Of a DNA stretch of 22,717 nucleotides, positions 1-9,720 are shown piece by piece (within the stretch, counting starts at the first letter, position 1; each line of letters opens with the position of its first letter). This DNA comes from Hyphochytrium catenoides (taxonomy: Eukaryota; Sar; Hyphochytriomycetes; Hyphochytriales; Hyphochytriaceae): NCBI GenBank assembly GCA_900088475.1, contig FLMG01004308.1:1-22717 (forward strand), given 5' to 3'. The translations under genes were made by a program, and so were the position numbers. The notes beneath the pieces were generated by a model that saw nothing but the letters and a program-made list of their open reading frames with translations, did not search any database and was not told the origin of the DNA.

Positions 1-259
1 TCTGCCCCTGACTCCTATGTCCCCGCTTCTGCTCTTTTGTACGCTTTCCTCCAACTTCTCTTCTATACAAACCCCTGTTGTTCTTCTTGTTCTCTTCTTT
101 CTCTGCTCTTGTTCGTCTATATCTCTTTTTGACGCTGTTGGCTGTTGAGAACTGTAATATGTTCGCAGTTGTACTGCGCTGTACAATGAATGTGCAGTGG
201 TCAAAGGGGCTAACGGTCAGTGCTGGTACATGTAAAACAGATAGGTTTACAGTGAAATA

Positions 260-338
260 GGGCATGTGGTGTAATATCCTAGCGGTAGCACGCCTCGTGA
301 TCACCTGGAGGTCCGTGGTTCGAATCCCGGCTTGTCCA
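260..338 (+). repeat. tRNA-like element (degenerate tRNA or SINE head)
   Basis: The ends form an acceptor-like stem: GGGCATG pairs with CTTGTCC except for one U-U mismatch and one G-U pair, followed by a discriminator A. A D-stem GTGT/GCAC and a perfect Pol III B box (GGTTCGAATCC, 317-327) are present. Against a working tRNA: the D loop is about 15 bases, the T stem needs a bulged base, no 7-base anticodon loop closes properly (the region holds the palindrome GTGATCAC), and no TTTT terminator follows closely. A tRNA-derived SINE head or tRNA pseudogene is the most economical reading. Confidence 0.5.
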
Positions 339-1503
339 TTTATTTACTTGTAAACATCTGTCCAAACCCTACCCGTAAAGAGAGCTCGCTGCTCTATTAG
401 AAATTCCAACATTGGCAACTGCTCTTCCATACCCTTTCCTCTTGTTCTCATTGAGACAGTCCCAGGCTTTATCAAGACGGTGCCCCGGATCGAATTTGCA
501 GACTGATGTCTGAAGCCGCAATAAGCTCCAGATATCGGCCGACAGATACCAATAACAAATCAGCTCAGCTGGTAGCACAACAGTCAGAGAAGCCTCCTGG
601 CAGCCTCGGAAACAGGACGTCTAGCAAGCCGTCTTCTAGTAGGAAGTAGTGTGATAAGCGTTACAAATATAGAGCTAACTGCTTACCAAATCTCACTGCC
701 TACTGGTTCGTAAATCCCTACTGCTCCTACTCATCTCTCCTAGCTCTCTCTCTCTCATCTCCTCGTCTTTTGCTGCTCTTATCTATAACCCTAACCCTAA
801 CCCTGCGACAAAAATGCAGAGTTTATCTCTCTTTCTCTCTAGCACCAACTGCCCTCCTCAGTATCTATCACAACTTGAAATGCTCTTTTTATGTTAAGCA
901 ACTACTCTCCCATACTCTTTTCTAACCTGCAAATGCCCACTCATCTTCACGCTCCTAACTCTTCTACCCCAACTTCAACCATTGGGGTCGACTTATTTAC
1001 ACTGTTTTATATGTTACTTTAGAGAGAGGACAAAGTTGAGACTATGAGCTGTGTAGCATAGAATTTGGTCTCGCTAGTCACTGATGTGGAGATTCATTTG
1101 CACGCTAGGTGTCTGTTTCTCAAGTACGGTTCATTGGGATTTATCGGACCTCTCCTCCTAAGAGAGTTTAGTTAGAGAAACAAGCTTTCATCAAGTCTAA
1201 CTCTACAAACACATTTGTCAGCACAGCACCGTGACTGTTGAGAAATCTCCCTTCAGACTGAGAGAGTTCGGGTATGTCCATAAGAGACGCAGAGGTGACC
1301 CTAGCGTAATGCTTCCTATGCCAGAGTCGAGTAGTCACCCCCTGATAGACAGCTAGAGTGTTCCCTGACCTCACTTGACTAAGGGCCCTGAGGGTAGGTA
1401 GGCAACAGCTTCTCTCCTGATCCGTTACAAGTTGACCAAAGACATCTCCATAGTAACCTCTGTACGTGACCTGTACTCACTAAGCTACAAACCCCTCTTC
1501 GCG
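339..1503. other. non-coding stretch with telomere-like island
   Basis: I see no supported gene. Short open frames on both strands lack family resemblance and coding character. A sequence at about 553-575 resembles a tRNA A box (AGCTCAGCTGGTAGCAC) but no B box follows at the right distance. The telomere-like repeat at 786-804 lies here, preceded by CT-rich DNA (about 730-780). If the copia remnant to the right once had a 3' LTR, it would fall at the right end of this stretch, but I could not delimit one. Confidence 0.5.
786..804. repeat. interstitial telomere-type repeat (TAACCC)3
   Basis: Three perfect tandem TAACCC units plus one base are visible, the complement of the TTAGGG telomere repeat of animals, most fungi and many protists. 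The array is short and internal, with ordinary DNA on both sides, so it is an interstitial copy and not a chromosome end. Such islands arise when telomerase heals breaks, by capture at double-strand breaks, or in subtelomeres. Confidence 0.75.
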
Positions 1504-2105
1504 TCAGAGGTCTCCCAGCTTGAATGCATCACAATGTCGGCGGATGGTTGACCGGGGCAATGCCTTCGTCAACATGTGTCAGCTATCATCTCTTCCGTGC
1601 GGCAGTAGAGAAGTTGAACCAACTCAGATTGAACACACTCACGCACAAAGTGATATCTCACATCACGATGCATAGTCCGCCTCTTGTGGCTCTCCTCCTT
1701 AGCTAGAGAAATAATCTTGATTGTCCTCGTGAAGGACTAGAAGAGAGTCCTTACCAACTCCGAGAGCTTTCGCACCTTACCTCAGCCAAAGGAGTTCCCT
1801 TGTAGCCGCATTGGCCCCAACCTATTTGGCTTCGGTACTGGAAAGAGCCACAGACTTCTGCCTTTTAGATGCCCACATCACTGCATTTCCCGCTAGATAG
1901 AGCGCTGTAGAGAAAGCTGCTGTCAGAGAAACAAGGAGAACAGAGAAGAATATTGAGGTTAGGTAACAACGTGGGAGTTGGGAGCGAGTGTCTACACGTG
2001 GATGGCTGCTCAATGACAAGACCCTCAAGATTAGAGAAATCCTCGAGAAGAACAGTAGAAAAGAGAAAGATAGGTCAGACCCTCTAGGAAATAGCAGAGT
2101 ACATG
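1504..2105 (-). pseudogene. Ty1/copia retrotransposon, decayed RNase H / pol C-terminus
   Basis: Translated on the minus strand, this is the end of a copia polyprotein with in-frame stops and frameshifts. From 5' to 3' the pieces are: a segment like the copia HVLRYLKGT...L(F)YS motif (about 2030-2105); a piece reading YLAGNAVMWASKRQ then KSVALSSTEA (about 1840-1900); after a stop, NAATRELLWLR and ALGVGKDSLLVLHEDNQ; then RDVRYHFVRE and TEEMIADT (about 1565-1690); and, one frame over, LTKALPRS and a final TGA at 1504-1506. The order and spacing match the RNase H domain and C-terminus of Ty1/copia Pol. RT, integrase, protease and gag are not recognisable upstream, so the copy is truncated or too decayed, and cannot be autonomous. 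Confidence 0.88.
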
Positions 2106-3390
2106 GCTAAAGAGTCACTACTAGGAATGTTGGTCAGTGAGCTAGATAGAAGAGAAGAGGAGTGAAGACGTGCTTCTACTGTAGCTCTAGCATCAGTCAA
2201 GTATCTGCTTCAGATCACAGAGAACCAACACTGTCAATAAGCACCAGTGAGATATTTGCCTCATCACATCATCAAAGAGGAGCAACACTGACAATAAAGC
2301 CGTCCCTCTATCTTCTTGCTCGTTTTTACGCTCTTCGGTAGTATTTTGTAGACTTGAATGGTCCTTTTAAATAGCTCATTCTATAGTCTCCGCAGAAGAG
2401 CTTTCTGTGCTATCTGGCATCTTCTCAGGTATAGAGCCTTAGCGCCGTGGCTGCTAATCGATCCATAGCACAGACTCAGTCTAACGACTCGTTGGCGCTT
2501 CACTGTTTGTCTCAAAGTTAGAAAAGACCAATCAAGATGGTGTTGAAGAGCTGTTTTCTAATTTTTTCCTTCTCCTGCTGAACCCTGGCATAGATCCATC
2601 ATCCCATCTGAACAGAAAGGCTGATAGCAAAAGATAGATGATGAGCGTGCAGAGATAGATAGACCGTGAAGGAGGAGGATGAGAGAGAGAGCTCGCGGAA
2701 CGAAAGAGAAGGAAAACGCGTCTTTATCCCTTCACCTGTTGCTCTTCCCACCAGAAAGGAAAGGGGCTAATCTGGGGCAGTAAGATATCACAGCGCTGGC
2801 CTGTCTCTCACATTATCTTTCCTAAAATAACCTATACGGAGTAAGAAATGAAAGGAGTTATCATTATTTCTTAGTTGACGACGGGGAAAGGAAACGGCGG
2901 ACGAACAGAGAACCACCGCTGGGAACACGGTGGGAGAAAGATTGGGGAAAATTATTGAAGGAGAGATAAGAGAAGTGGGTGAGCACCTCTCACATCCTGT
3001 GCTATGCTCGTTGTCGCTGGACCTAACATTTAGGATTGCGAGCTCGTCCATTTACCTCTTGGGGCACCCGCTACTACGACCAGAAGAAGGAGGAGCTTAA
3101 AACGAAGGCACCCACCTTAAAGAGCCACTAAGATGGATGATTGTCTTCTGTCTCTTTGCCAAAATATTGACTGTCATTGGCACTCTCTACAGTTCGTTGT
3201 AAGAGGAAGAAGTCCGTATTGTGTTCACCCCTACATGGTTGTCTCTGCGAAGCTTTTGTGGGGCTAGGGGCGCGGCAGGCTGAAGCAGGCGACTTAGCTA
3301 ATCCTGCTCACTTTCTTCTTTGAAGTGGTATGTAGCTACCTTTATTCTATCATCTTTCTTTTATATTCTCCAGGACTTTGTAGCTCTTGT
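2106..3390. other. no supported gene; possible further decayed retroelement DNA
   Basis: The part next to the copia remnant (about 2106-2350) is where its reverse transcriptase should lie, but I could read only weak hints there (an LLFDDV-like string on the minus strand at about 2265). The rest holds short unrelated open frames on both strands, a GA-rich patch around 2670-2720 and nothing with family resemblance. Confidence 0.4.
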
Positions 3391-3581
3391 ATCTTCCTCA
3401 TTTCTTCTTCTTCCTCTTCCTCTTCTTCTTCTCCTGCTGCTGCTGCTCCTTCTTCTTCTTCTGCTTCTTCTTCTTTTTCTCCTTCTTCTTTTCTGCTTCT
3501 TCTTCGTCTTCTTCTTTTTCTTCTTCTGTTACTTCTCCTACCTTCTGCTCCTTCTCCTCTTCTTCTTTTACTTCTTCTTAG
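3391..3581 (+). repeat. CTT/TTC-type pyrimidine tract ending in TTAG
   Basis: About 190 bases are nearly pure C/T on the plus strand, built from irregular TTC, CTT and CTG triplets. The tract creates long spurious open frames of Leu/Ser/Phe on the plus strand and Arg/Glu on the minus strand. It ends in CTTCTTAG, a sequence usable as a 3' splice site. Homopurine-homopyrimidine DNA of this length can form triplex structures and is prone to length change. Confidence 0.9.
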
Positions 3582-3737
3582 CACAATTATGTTATAACAA
3601 TTTCCGTTTGGTTGTCACTATTTCTATCTCTTCACCTCCACCTCCCTCTCTTCCTCCTCTCTCTCCTCCGACTCCTGCTTTGTCGACCTTTTGTCTTGCT
3701 TCATTCCTCTGTTTTCCTTCTTTGATCCCTTCACCAG

Positions 3738-3835
3738 GAAGAAAATGGAGAGCGACTGACGAGCAGAAGCAGGAGCTGACGCATGAAGCTTGTATGGGCC
3801 TTGCATGGGTAACCACGGAGACACAGGGATCTTAG
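3738..3835 (+). CDS. possible terminal exon, unrecognised protein (weak)
   Basis: After a second pyrimidine-rich run, a plausible acceptor (CCTTCACCAG, ending at 3737) is followed by 32 codons to a TAG at 3833-3835. The peptide is hydrophilic at first (RKWRATDEQKQELTHEA) and changes abruptly from the low-complexity frame before it. I recognise no family, and no matching upstream exon was found, so this is a suggestion based only on the splice signal and the change of composition. Confidence 0.15.
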
Positions 3836-6511
3836 TCTCTTCTGTCGTTTTGTATACCTTTGCATTTTCGCTCTCGCCCCCACCAAAGAAAGGTCCCCGT
3901 CGTGCCAAGCGTGAATGGAATGTAGAATAGGACGAAGATGACGAGAGAATGAAGAGAGGAAATGTGGAGTATATCTTGAATGAAAGGAATCGAAAAGGAG
4001 GGAGAGAACGAGAGAAAGTGAGCGGAACAGAGAGTGACAAGACACAGAGAGACAGAGAGTGAGACAGAAGAAAGAGCGAGAGAGAGAAAAAGAGAACCCA
4101 TCACCAAATTCTCTCTCTGTCTGAATTGTTCTTCGCTTTGCGGTTTCGGTGGCAAGCGCACATCGCCGCTTCTGCACTGCCTGTCATATTATTATAGGGA
4201 ACAGGAAGAAGGAAAAATATAACAGGGAACAGAAACTATAGAAATTGAGAGAGGTACTAAAGGAGAGAGAGGCAGCAGTATCCTGTGTCTCATCTTCAAT
4301 GGGACTGGTGGAAGAGCAAGAAAGTGCCTCATCAAGAGAGGGATAAGGAGAAGAGGATACCTCATCTTCTTGAGACGGTAAGCTAAACTCCAAAACTTCG
4401 TCTTCATAAAGGAGAAGAGATTGCGACCTCTTTTCTTTGGTGTCTCGGCCCGCCATCCCTTTGCCCGACTACTTCCTCAAGAGGACAGAGAGGATAGACT
4501 TTATTCCACCCCTTAAATATTATCTAGCAGCAGGGTTTGGGCGCTATTTTCCCTCCGAGGGGTGGCTTTGCTCCTTAACTCTTTTCTTTCCTCACCTTAC
4601 TGCCTTAATGAGACCTATCTGTTTCGAATCTCGATCCCTTACCTCTCCATCCGCATCGTGAGGCTGAAAAGCCGCCCACATGATGCGATGGCTCTGTACC
4701 AAAGGAGTAGCCCAGTAGTAGTACAAGGAGAGCCAAACAGGAATTCCAGCCGCTTCCACCAGTCTCTCCTCCTCCTGCTGCAGCAGCAACCACGACGAAT
4801 GGCCCGCTAGACTGCGCTGCTATACCGCTTCCCCCGTGTAACCAACAAGCGCACTTCTTACGAGGCTACCTGGGATGGGATACGACAGCCGGAGCATATT
4901 CGAATCAATGTTCTGCCTGGAATGTGCTGATGCTATTAGCTCTAGGTGGTGACCTCAGGCATCAGCGCCCCATGGCTTCGTTTGCGCGGGCCGGGTCTCT
5001 CAGAGGCAGCGGTAACTTTGACCTGTTTGTGAAGGATAAAGACCTTTATGGAGAACTATACTCGCTGTTCTGGAGCGAACCTGAATAGAGGTGGAACTCC
5101 ACAGATGGTGCTATCTCTGAATAATTTGCGACGCCTGCTATTATAGTAGGCTCATCTGCACCTTCTCCTCAACATTACCGCTGCACCTGGGGTACAGCAC
5201 GGCCCACCTTTTATCCCGAAAAAATGATAGCTTCGGAAGACCAACGGCGCACAGCGAAGGCAGCAGAAGTGTCCCAAGGCACTAGGTTAAGTAGTCTGAG
5301 AAGTGCTATGAAGTAGCGCTTAGAGGTACAGATTACTGGGGAAGGTTCAAAACAGAGTCCGCATTAAGATGGCCAGGCGCTGCAGTCCTAGAATGTATGA
5401 CGTTGCTTGTGCTAAGAATGACTGGGGCTAGTTCATGAGCCTCCTGGCAGCTGAAGGTATTCAACTAGAGTACAAGTAGTTCACAGCGCACCAAGCAGCT
5501 CCCATACAGACGTTTTATGAGAATTCGTTCATCGAGCAGCACTTTTTGTAGATGTGCGCGACTGTGGTCAGTGGCGGTGCACTTATAGCCGAAACTGCGC
5601 TGGGGGCACGGATGATGGCAATCCTTATGGTAACTCAAGAAGAGTCGGATCATCATCAGCGGGGTTCGCGGACCCGAAGGAGGGTGAGTCTGAGGGCGGA
5701 TGTCCACGGCATCATGGCGTCTCTGTACTTAAGGAGCAAAGGAGGAACTGCAAGCCCTTCCCATCAAGTGGCAAAAATATGAGCAGATTGCCTGCAGCAT
5801 GCGATGCGGCTGCTGCTTTCCCACCTGATAATAACCCTCGGCTTAACTGACAACGATGAGTATACCTGCAGCCGGTGATGGGCAATGAAGAAGCAGGGCT
5901 CTGACTAATGGATCCTTTAAGAATTCGCCCGGAATTTAGACGGACAAGAGGTGAGATATGCGAAAAAAGAGAAAGTGATTTCTAGTAAAAGGTCATTGAG
6001 CTTGACCTCTGAAGGCACCCTCGGCCGGAGGATGGAACTATGCCTTCTTAGCGCAGCCACAGTTTGGTTCACTAACAGAAAGATTGAGATGATGTTCCTA
6101 TGTATGATAAACTTCAGGCTTCTTCTTCATACTCTATGACGAGAGTGTCAAGCCGGTATGAGACGCTAACTGAACGTTAGCATGAATTGATGCCAAAGGA
6201 TGGGCAATAAATGGGCCTAAACCGCTGATACCGTAGCAGTGGTGCATATAGGAGGCAACCTTGGAAGGAGAGACATAGAGCAGAGACCAACCAACAAGAA
6301 AGGAAAGCGGACACTCTAGCGGCCAAATGATGCATCAGAGGAGAGAGATGATGGTGATAGGGCTCAAGAAAGAGAACAAGACCTGGCGAGGTGGTTGACT
6401 CTTCTTCTTCCACCACCAGCAAGACGGCTCATTATGGTGGGCAAGGGGACAATCCGGCAGGCGTGGTGGCTGCTGATCATCGTTACTTCTCTATACTCGT
6501 CTATAGTCGTC

Positions 6512-6549
6512 CTCGTCGGGTTAGTAGGCACCCGTCGGGTTCGTAGGCA
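6512..6549. repeat. 19-bp tandem duplication
   Basis: Two adjacent 19-bp copies share CGTCGGGTT and GTAGGCA and differ at only two or so positions. The unit is not part of a recognised gene. It looks like a simple local duplication. Confidence 0.7.
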
Positions 6550-8036
6550 CAGGCCATACAGTCGTAACGCCGGTTTAAGCGATGGCTTTGACTGACGGTT
6601 CAAAGCCGCACTGCAAGATAGACTACTGCTAGTGAACTCAAGCGGCGGACCTTAGAGATGATTGACTCCCACTTTGTTTGAAGTATGAATGACTGCTCAA
6701 GTAGCTAGCCAACCATAGCTCTTTCTTGAGACTATTGTCATCGCTGATAGGATCACAGAGGCCAGCCGCTAGCCGGCTAGCCGTATTTCTTCTCCATTGT
6801 TACTGCTCCTCACCTCTTTCATTTTCGCGTCCTAGGATGGAAGGTCGTCTAGACTGTCCGAAGGATAAAACTGCAGGATAAACAGAAGAGAAGAATGAGT
6901 TCTATATTTGCCTGTTAAGCAACTGCTGTTTGAGGCTGCTAGTCCCATCTGCCTCTGCCGTATGAATCTTTCGGTGGTGAGTGATCCAAGAAAGCAAGAC
7001 ACAGTAACATTCTTTCTACTTTGTCCTGGCGCTGAAAGTCGCAGCAGTCAGAAGATGGTAAGTAGCAGGACCAAGAAGAGGTAGGCGATTGGCAAGCCAC
7101 CACTAATGAATTATAATATAAGGCACGGTCCTCCTTATGATGAATCGAGGTGGAAGAAGAAATGGTCATATCCTCACTTACGTTCTCTTGTCCCCTACGG
7201 TCCCCATCGTCCAGATCATCAGCGTGTGGAAGAAGAGGAAGAAAGGAAAATCAACGGAGGAGACTTGACTGAGTGGCATTGTGGTCTTCTCTTTCTTGTG
7301 CATCCTTCAGAGATCCTTGCCGCTTGTATTGTAGGCTGCGCTGCCAGAGAAGACCCGGAGGAGGACGTATTATCATGGACGATGGAGGGCTTGTGTGTGA
7401 TGTGGCTTTGCCTTTGTGAGGTGGATGGCTCCTCTAGCATCGCTGGCCTAAGAAGACATCTTAGGATCTCTTTGTCCCAGAGAACAGAGAGAACGGAGGT
7501 TCGGCAAAGCTCCTTTGTCCTCGTTCTGGTTAGGAGTCAAAGCCCAAACGTGTCCGCCCGAGGAAGGCTAATAGCAGGAGACACTGCGGTATTATCTGAC
7601 TCTACCATGGCGCTACAGCAGCAGTAATCCAGCTGTGATATAGTAGAAGGAAAGCATACAGAGAAAGAAGAAAGTATCGTTTCTTGAGCTTCCAAAGAAC
7701 CTTCTAACTCGATTATTTGCCAGAGTGAGTAGACTGTACCTAGAGGTTTATAAGAAGAGAAAGTAGAGAGAAGAAAGAGTAAGAAAGACATAAAGGGAAG
7801 GTCTGCTTCTACTTCTTCGTGAAACTTGTACGGTTAGCGTAAGGAAAAGAAGACGGCCCCCAATGGCCGCCGGTGACTCTGTCACATATCTACAGAAAAT
7901 TATACACCGACTGACAGGCAACCAACAGTTCGCCACCGATGTATTGCTGTCTTTCCAGCTAAAGCAACCAAAAGCCCATGCTCCTCCTGCGCAAGGCTGA
8001 GTACACTTTAATTCAGTCTATTCTCTATATTTATCA

Positions 8037-8070
8037 AGCAAAGAGAGAGAGGAAGCAAAGAGAGAGAGGA
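8037..8070. repeat. tandem 17-bp GA-rich repeat
   Basis: The unit AGCAAAGAGAGAGAGGA occurs twice head to tail and is followed by more purine-rich DNA. It lies just beyond the 3' end of the minus-strand protease gene. It is a minor satellite with no visible function. Confidence 0.65.
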
Positions 8071-8144
8071 GAAGAAGATGATGAGACAAGAGAGCAAGCG
8101 TTTTAGGGATAAGCAAGCCAGGTACTTACTACCTTCTGTGAGTA

Positions 8145-9555
8145 TCAGTGGAGTAGGTGCCGGAGTGAGGCGGGAGTAGGCGCTGGCGTGGGCTGTGGCG
8201 TTTTTGGCGCCGGTGTGGGTCGTGGCTTGGGACGTGGCGTAGGCCGTGGCGTGGGTCGTGGCGTTGGCGCTGGCGTTGGGCGTTTTGGCGCACAGACCAC
8301 TTCATTTGTAGGGTCAAATCCAGCGCGTTTCGCTGCCCGACACACGTTAAAGAACCCGTATCCATATTCGTCGTCCCGCCTCGCAGGGCCACGGTCTTCT
8401 GCAGTTCTGAAGAGTATTGAACGCACCTCGACCTTAGACATTGTGAGATTGTAGCTCCAGACGGTTGCTGCTGCTGCTCCAGCAACGTGAGGTGCTGCCA
8501 TGGAGGTCCCAGTTTTGGTTCCGTAGAAGTTGTTTATAGTTGAGGAGTAGATGTAAAATCCAGGAGCTACTAGATCTACTTGAGAGTTATGCTGTGAGAA
8601 CCATGCATGATTTTTGTCTCCAAGCGTGGCCCCCACCGGGATGACTTGCTGGTACGATGCAGGATAGCTAAAGGCCGTGTCACCATTATTACCGGCAGCT
8701 GCGACCATGAGAACCCCCGCTCGGAACAGTCGAAGCACTGTACTGGCTTCGGCCTGGCTGAATCCTGGTCCACCTATACTCATATTGATGATGAGCTTCT
8801 TTGAACCAGCCTCTCTCTTGCACTCCTCCATCGCATTAATAAGGTCTGACACATAATAAGATTGGCAACTATCTCTGAAGATGTTCACTGCATGGAGCGC
8901 AACGCCGCTAGCGACACCGAGGCCCTTGAGAGCCACAATTCCCGCGACATGGGTGCCATAATCACACCTGTCAGCCAAGGCTTCAGGCTTTCCTGTGACA
9001 GGAACCCTGGCGAATGCGGGGTGAGCAGTTTGAATGCCCGTGTCAATCACGCAGACCTTCAATTCCGTCGGAGGCGCCGCGGTAGCGTTAAAAGGTGTTA
9101 CATCCGCTTGAACCAACCGGGTGTTATACGTCCACCCCACCCAACCTTCGCTACTTTGGAGGCCCCTCGTAACTTGCGCTGGTGAAAGTGTCGCGTTAAC
9201 GTTCAGGCAACACAGAGTACCGAACATGGTCTTTCTCAATGTTGAGGACGCCTGGATGTGATTTGAGCGCGGCAAGAGCACTCTCACTATCAATTTGAAC
9301 AGCTTTGGCATCGATGCCATTAAGATCGTGTACTTTTGTAATATCTGGCCGACTATCGATGAAGGAGTCCAGACTTTCTACTGCACTCGGATTGACAACG
9401 TCCAGCTCCTCATAGGTTCCTCCTGCCGCTGGGTTTCTGCCCATGTAGACTATGTATCGTTCCGGAGGAGCATCCTTGGGGATACTCTGACCCTGGGCCG
9501 TGGAGACGGACCAAGCAACCAGGGCAGCACATACGAGGGGACGAAGGAGAGCCAT
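8145..9555 (-). CDS. secreted subtilisin-like serine protease (S8, proteinase K type)
   Basis: This is a secreted endopeptidase of family S8 with an I9 inhibitor propeptide. The first exon starts at the ATG at 9555 and encodes a signal peptide (about 1-22, ALLRPLVCAALVAW core) and the propeptide (RYIVYMG to NIEKDHV, about 33-110). The frame then breaks near 9196. The best solution I see is a 55-base GT-AG intron (9166-9220), giving 451 residues. A 22-base alternative ending at about 9180, or a simple frameshift, is possible. The catalytic triad is complete: Asp153 in VIDTG, His184 in YGTHVAG, Ser333 in GTSMAAPH, with oxyanion Asn about 271 in AAGNNGD. The last 45 or so residues are a PTPAPTPRP-type repeat, likely an O-glycosylated stalk. 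The gene stands alone, with a TATA box about 100 bases before the start. It should be an active extracellular or cell-surface enzyme if the splice is right. Confidence 0.88.
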
Positions 9556-9652
9556 GACTCGTTGCTATGTGGCAAGGTGTTGGTGTTGAAGCCATGAGCC
9601 GTCGTCGTCCCAAACTTTGGCCGAAGTGGTGTGTTGATGAGCTGGTGGAAAG

Positions 9653-9660
9653 ATTTATAG
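9653..9660 (-). promoter_or_regulatory. TATA box of the protease gene
   Basis: On the minus strand the sequence reads CTATAAAT, about 98 bases before the protease start codon at 9555. Distance and sequence fit a Pol II core promoter with a 5' leader of roughly 60-70 bases. The assignment is by motif and position only. Confidence 0.45.
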
Positions 9661-9720
9661 AAATGAGCAAGCTGAAGAGGCTGCCCTCAAAAATGAGCTA
9701 GCTAAAGAGGCTGCCCTCAT
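9661..9720. repeat. 30-bp tandem repeat next to the protease promoter
   Basis: Two exact-period 30-base units (9661-9690 and 9691-9720) match at 27 of 30 positions and share AAATGAGC and AAGAGGCTGCCCTCA. They sit directly upstream of the TATA box on the minus strand, so they may carry duplicated factor sites. They could also be a neutral duplication. Confidence 0.8.

Larger units (their letters stand above)
3836..8144. other. long repeat-rich stretch without a supported gene
   Basis: I find no gene with family support here. A GA-rich run lies at 3995-4100. On the minus strand an open frame at 4184-4456 begins after a TATA-like ATATTTAAG about 60-80 bases upstream, and encodes an acidic, Ser-rich peptide that ends in low-complexity sequence; I do not trust it. 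Around 4970-5860 on the plus strand there are coding-like pieces broken by stops, perhaps a decayed element. A plus-strand frame at 7106-7627 (173 codons) resembles nothing known. Small repeats: a 19-bp tandem pair (6512-6549), a 14-bp perfect palindrome (6768-6781) and a GA-rich tandem pair near 8037-8070. Confidence 0.45.

Noticed and set aside
543-600. tRNA-like A box AGCTCAGCTGGTAGCAC
   Set aside because: No B box or pairing stems follow at the expected distance.
2200-2300. Reverse-transcriptase YVDD-like motif (LLFDDV) on the minus strand
   Set aside because: Its distance to the RNase H part is far too short for an intact element and flanking residues do not match.
3320-3835. 171-codon plus-strand frame rich in Leu, Phe and Ser
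   Set aside because: The length comes from the CTT/TTC repeat, which is open in all plus-strand frames and two minus-strand ones; no natural protein features.
3592-4222. Several overlapping frames on both strands
   Set aside because: They overlap each other in all phases over CT/GA-rich DNA and show no family resemblance.
1504-5860. Reassigned TAG codon, suggested by TAGs inside coding-like pieces
   Set aside because: UVE1 and the PH gene end in TAG, and the copia remnant also carries TAA stops and a frameshift, so decay is the simpler cause.
7106-7627. 173-codon plus-strand frame as a possible gene
   Set aside because: Odd composition, no recognised motif and comparable open frames on the opposite strand; could be chance.
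8188-8454. Gly/Val-rich plus-strand frame
   Set aside because: The antisense shadow of the protease Pro-Thr repeat.
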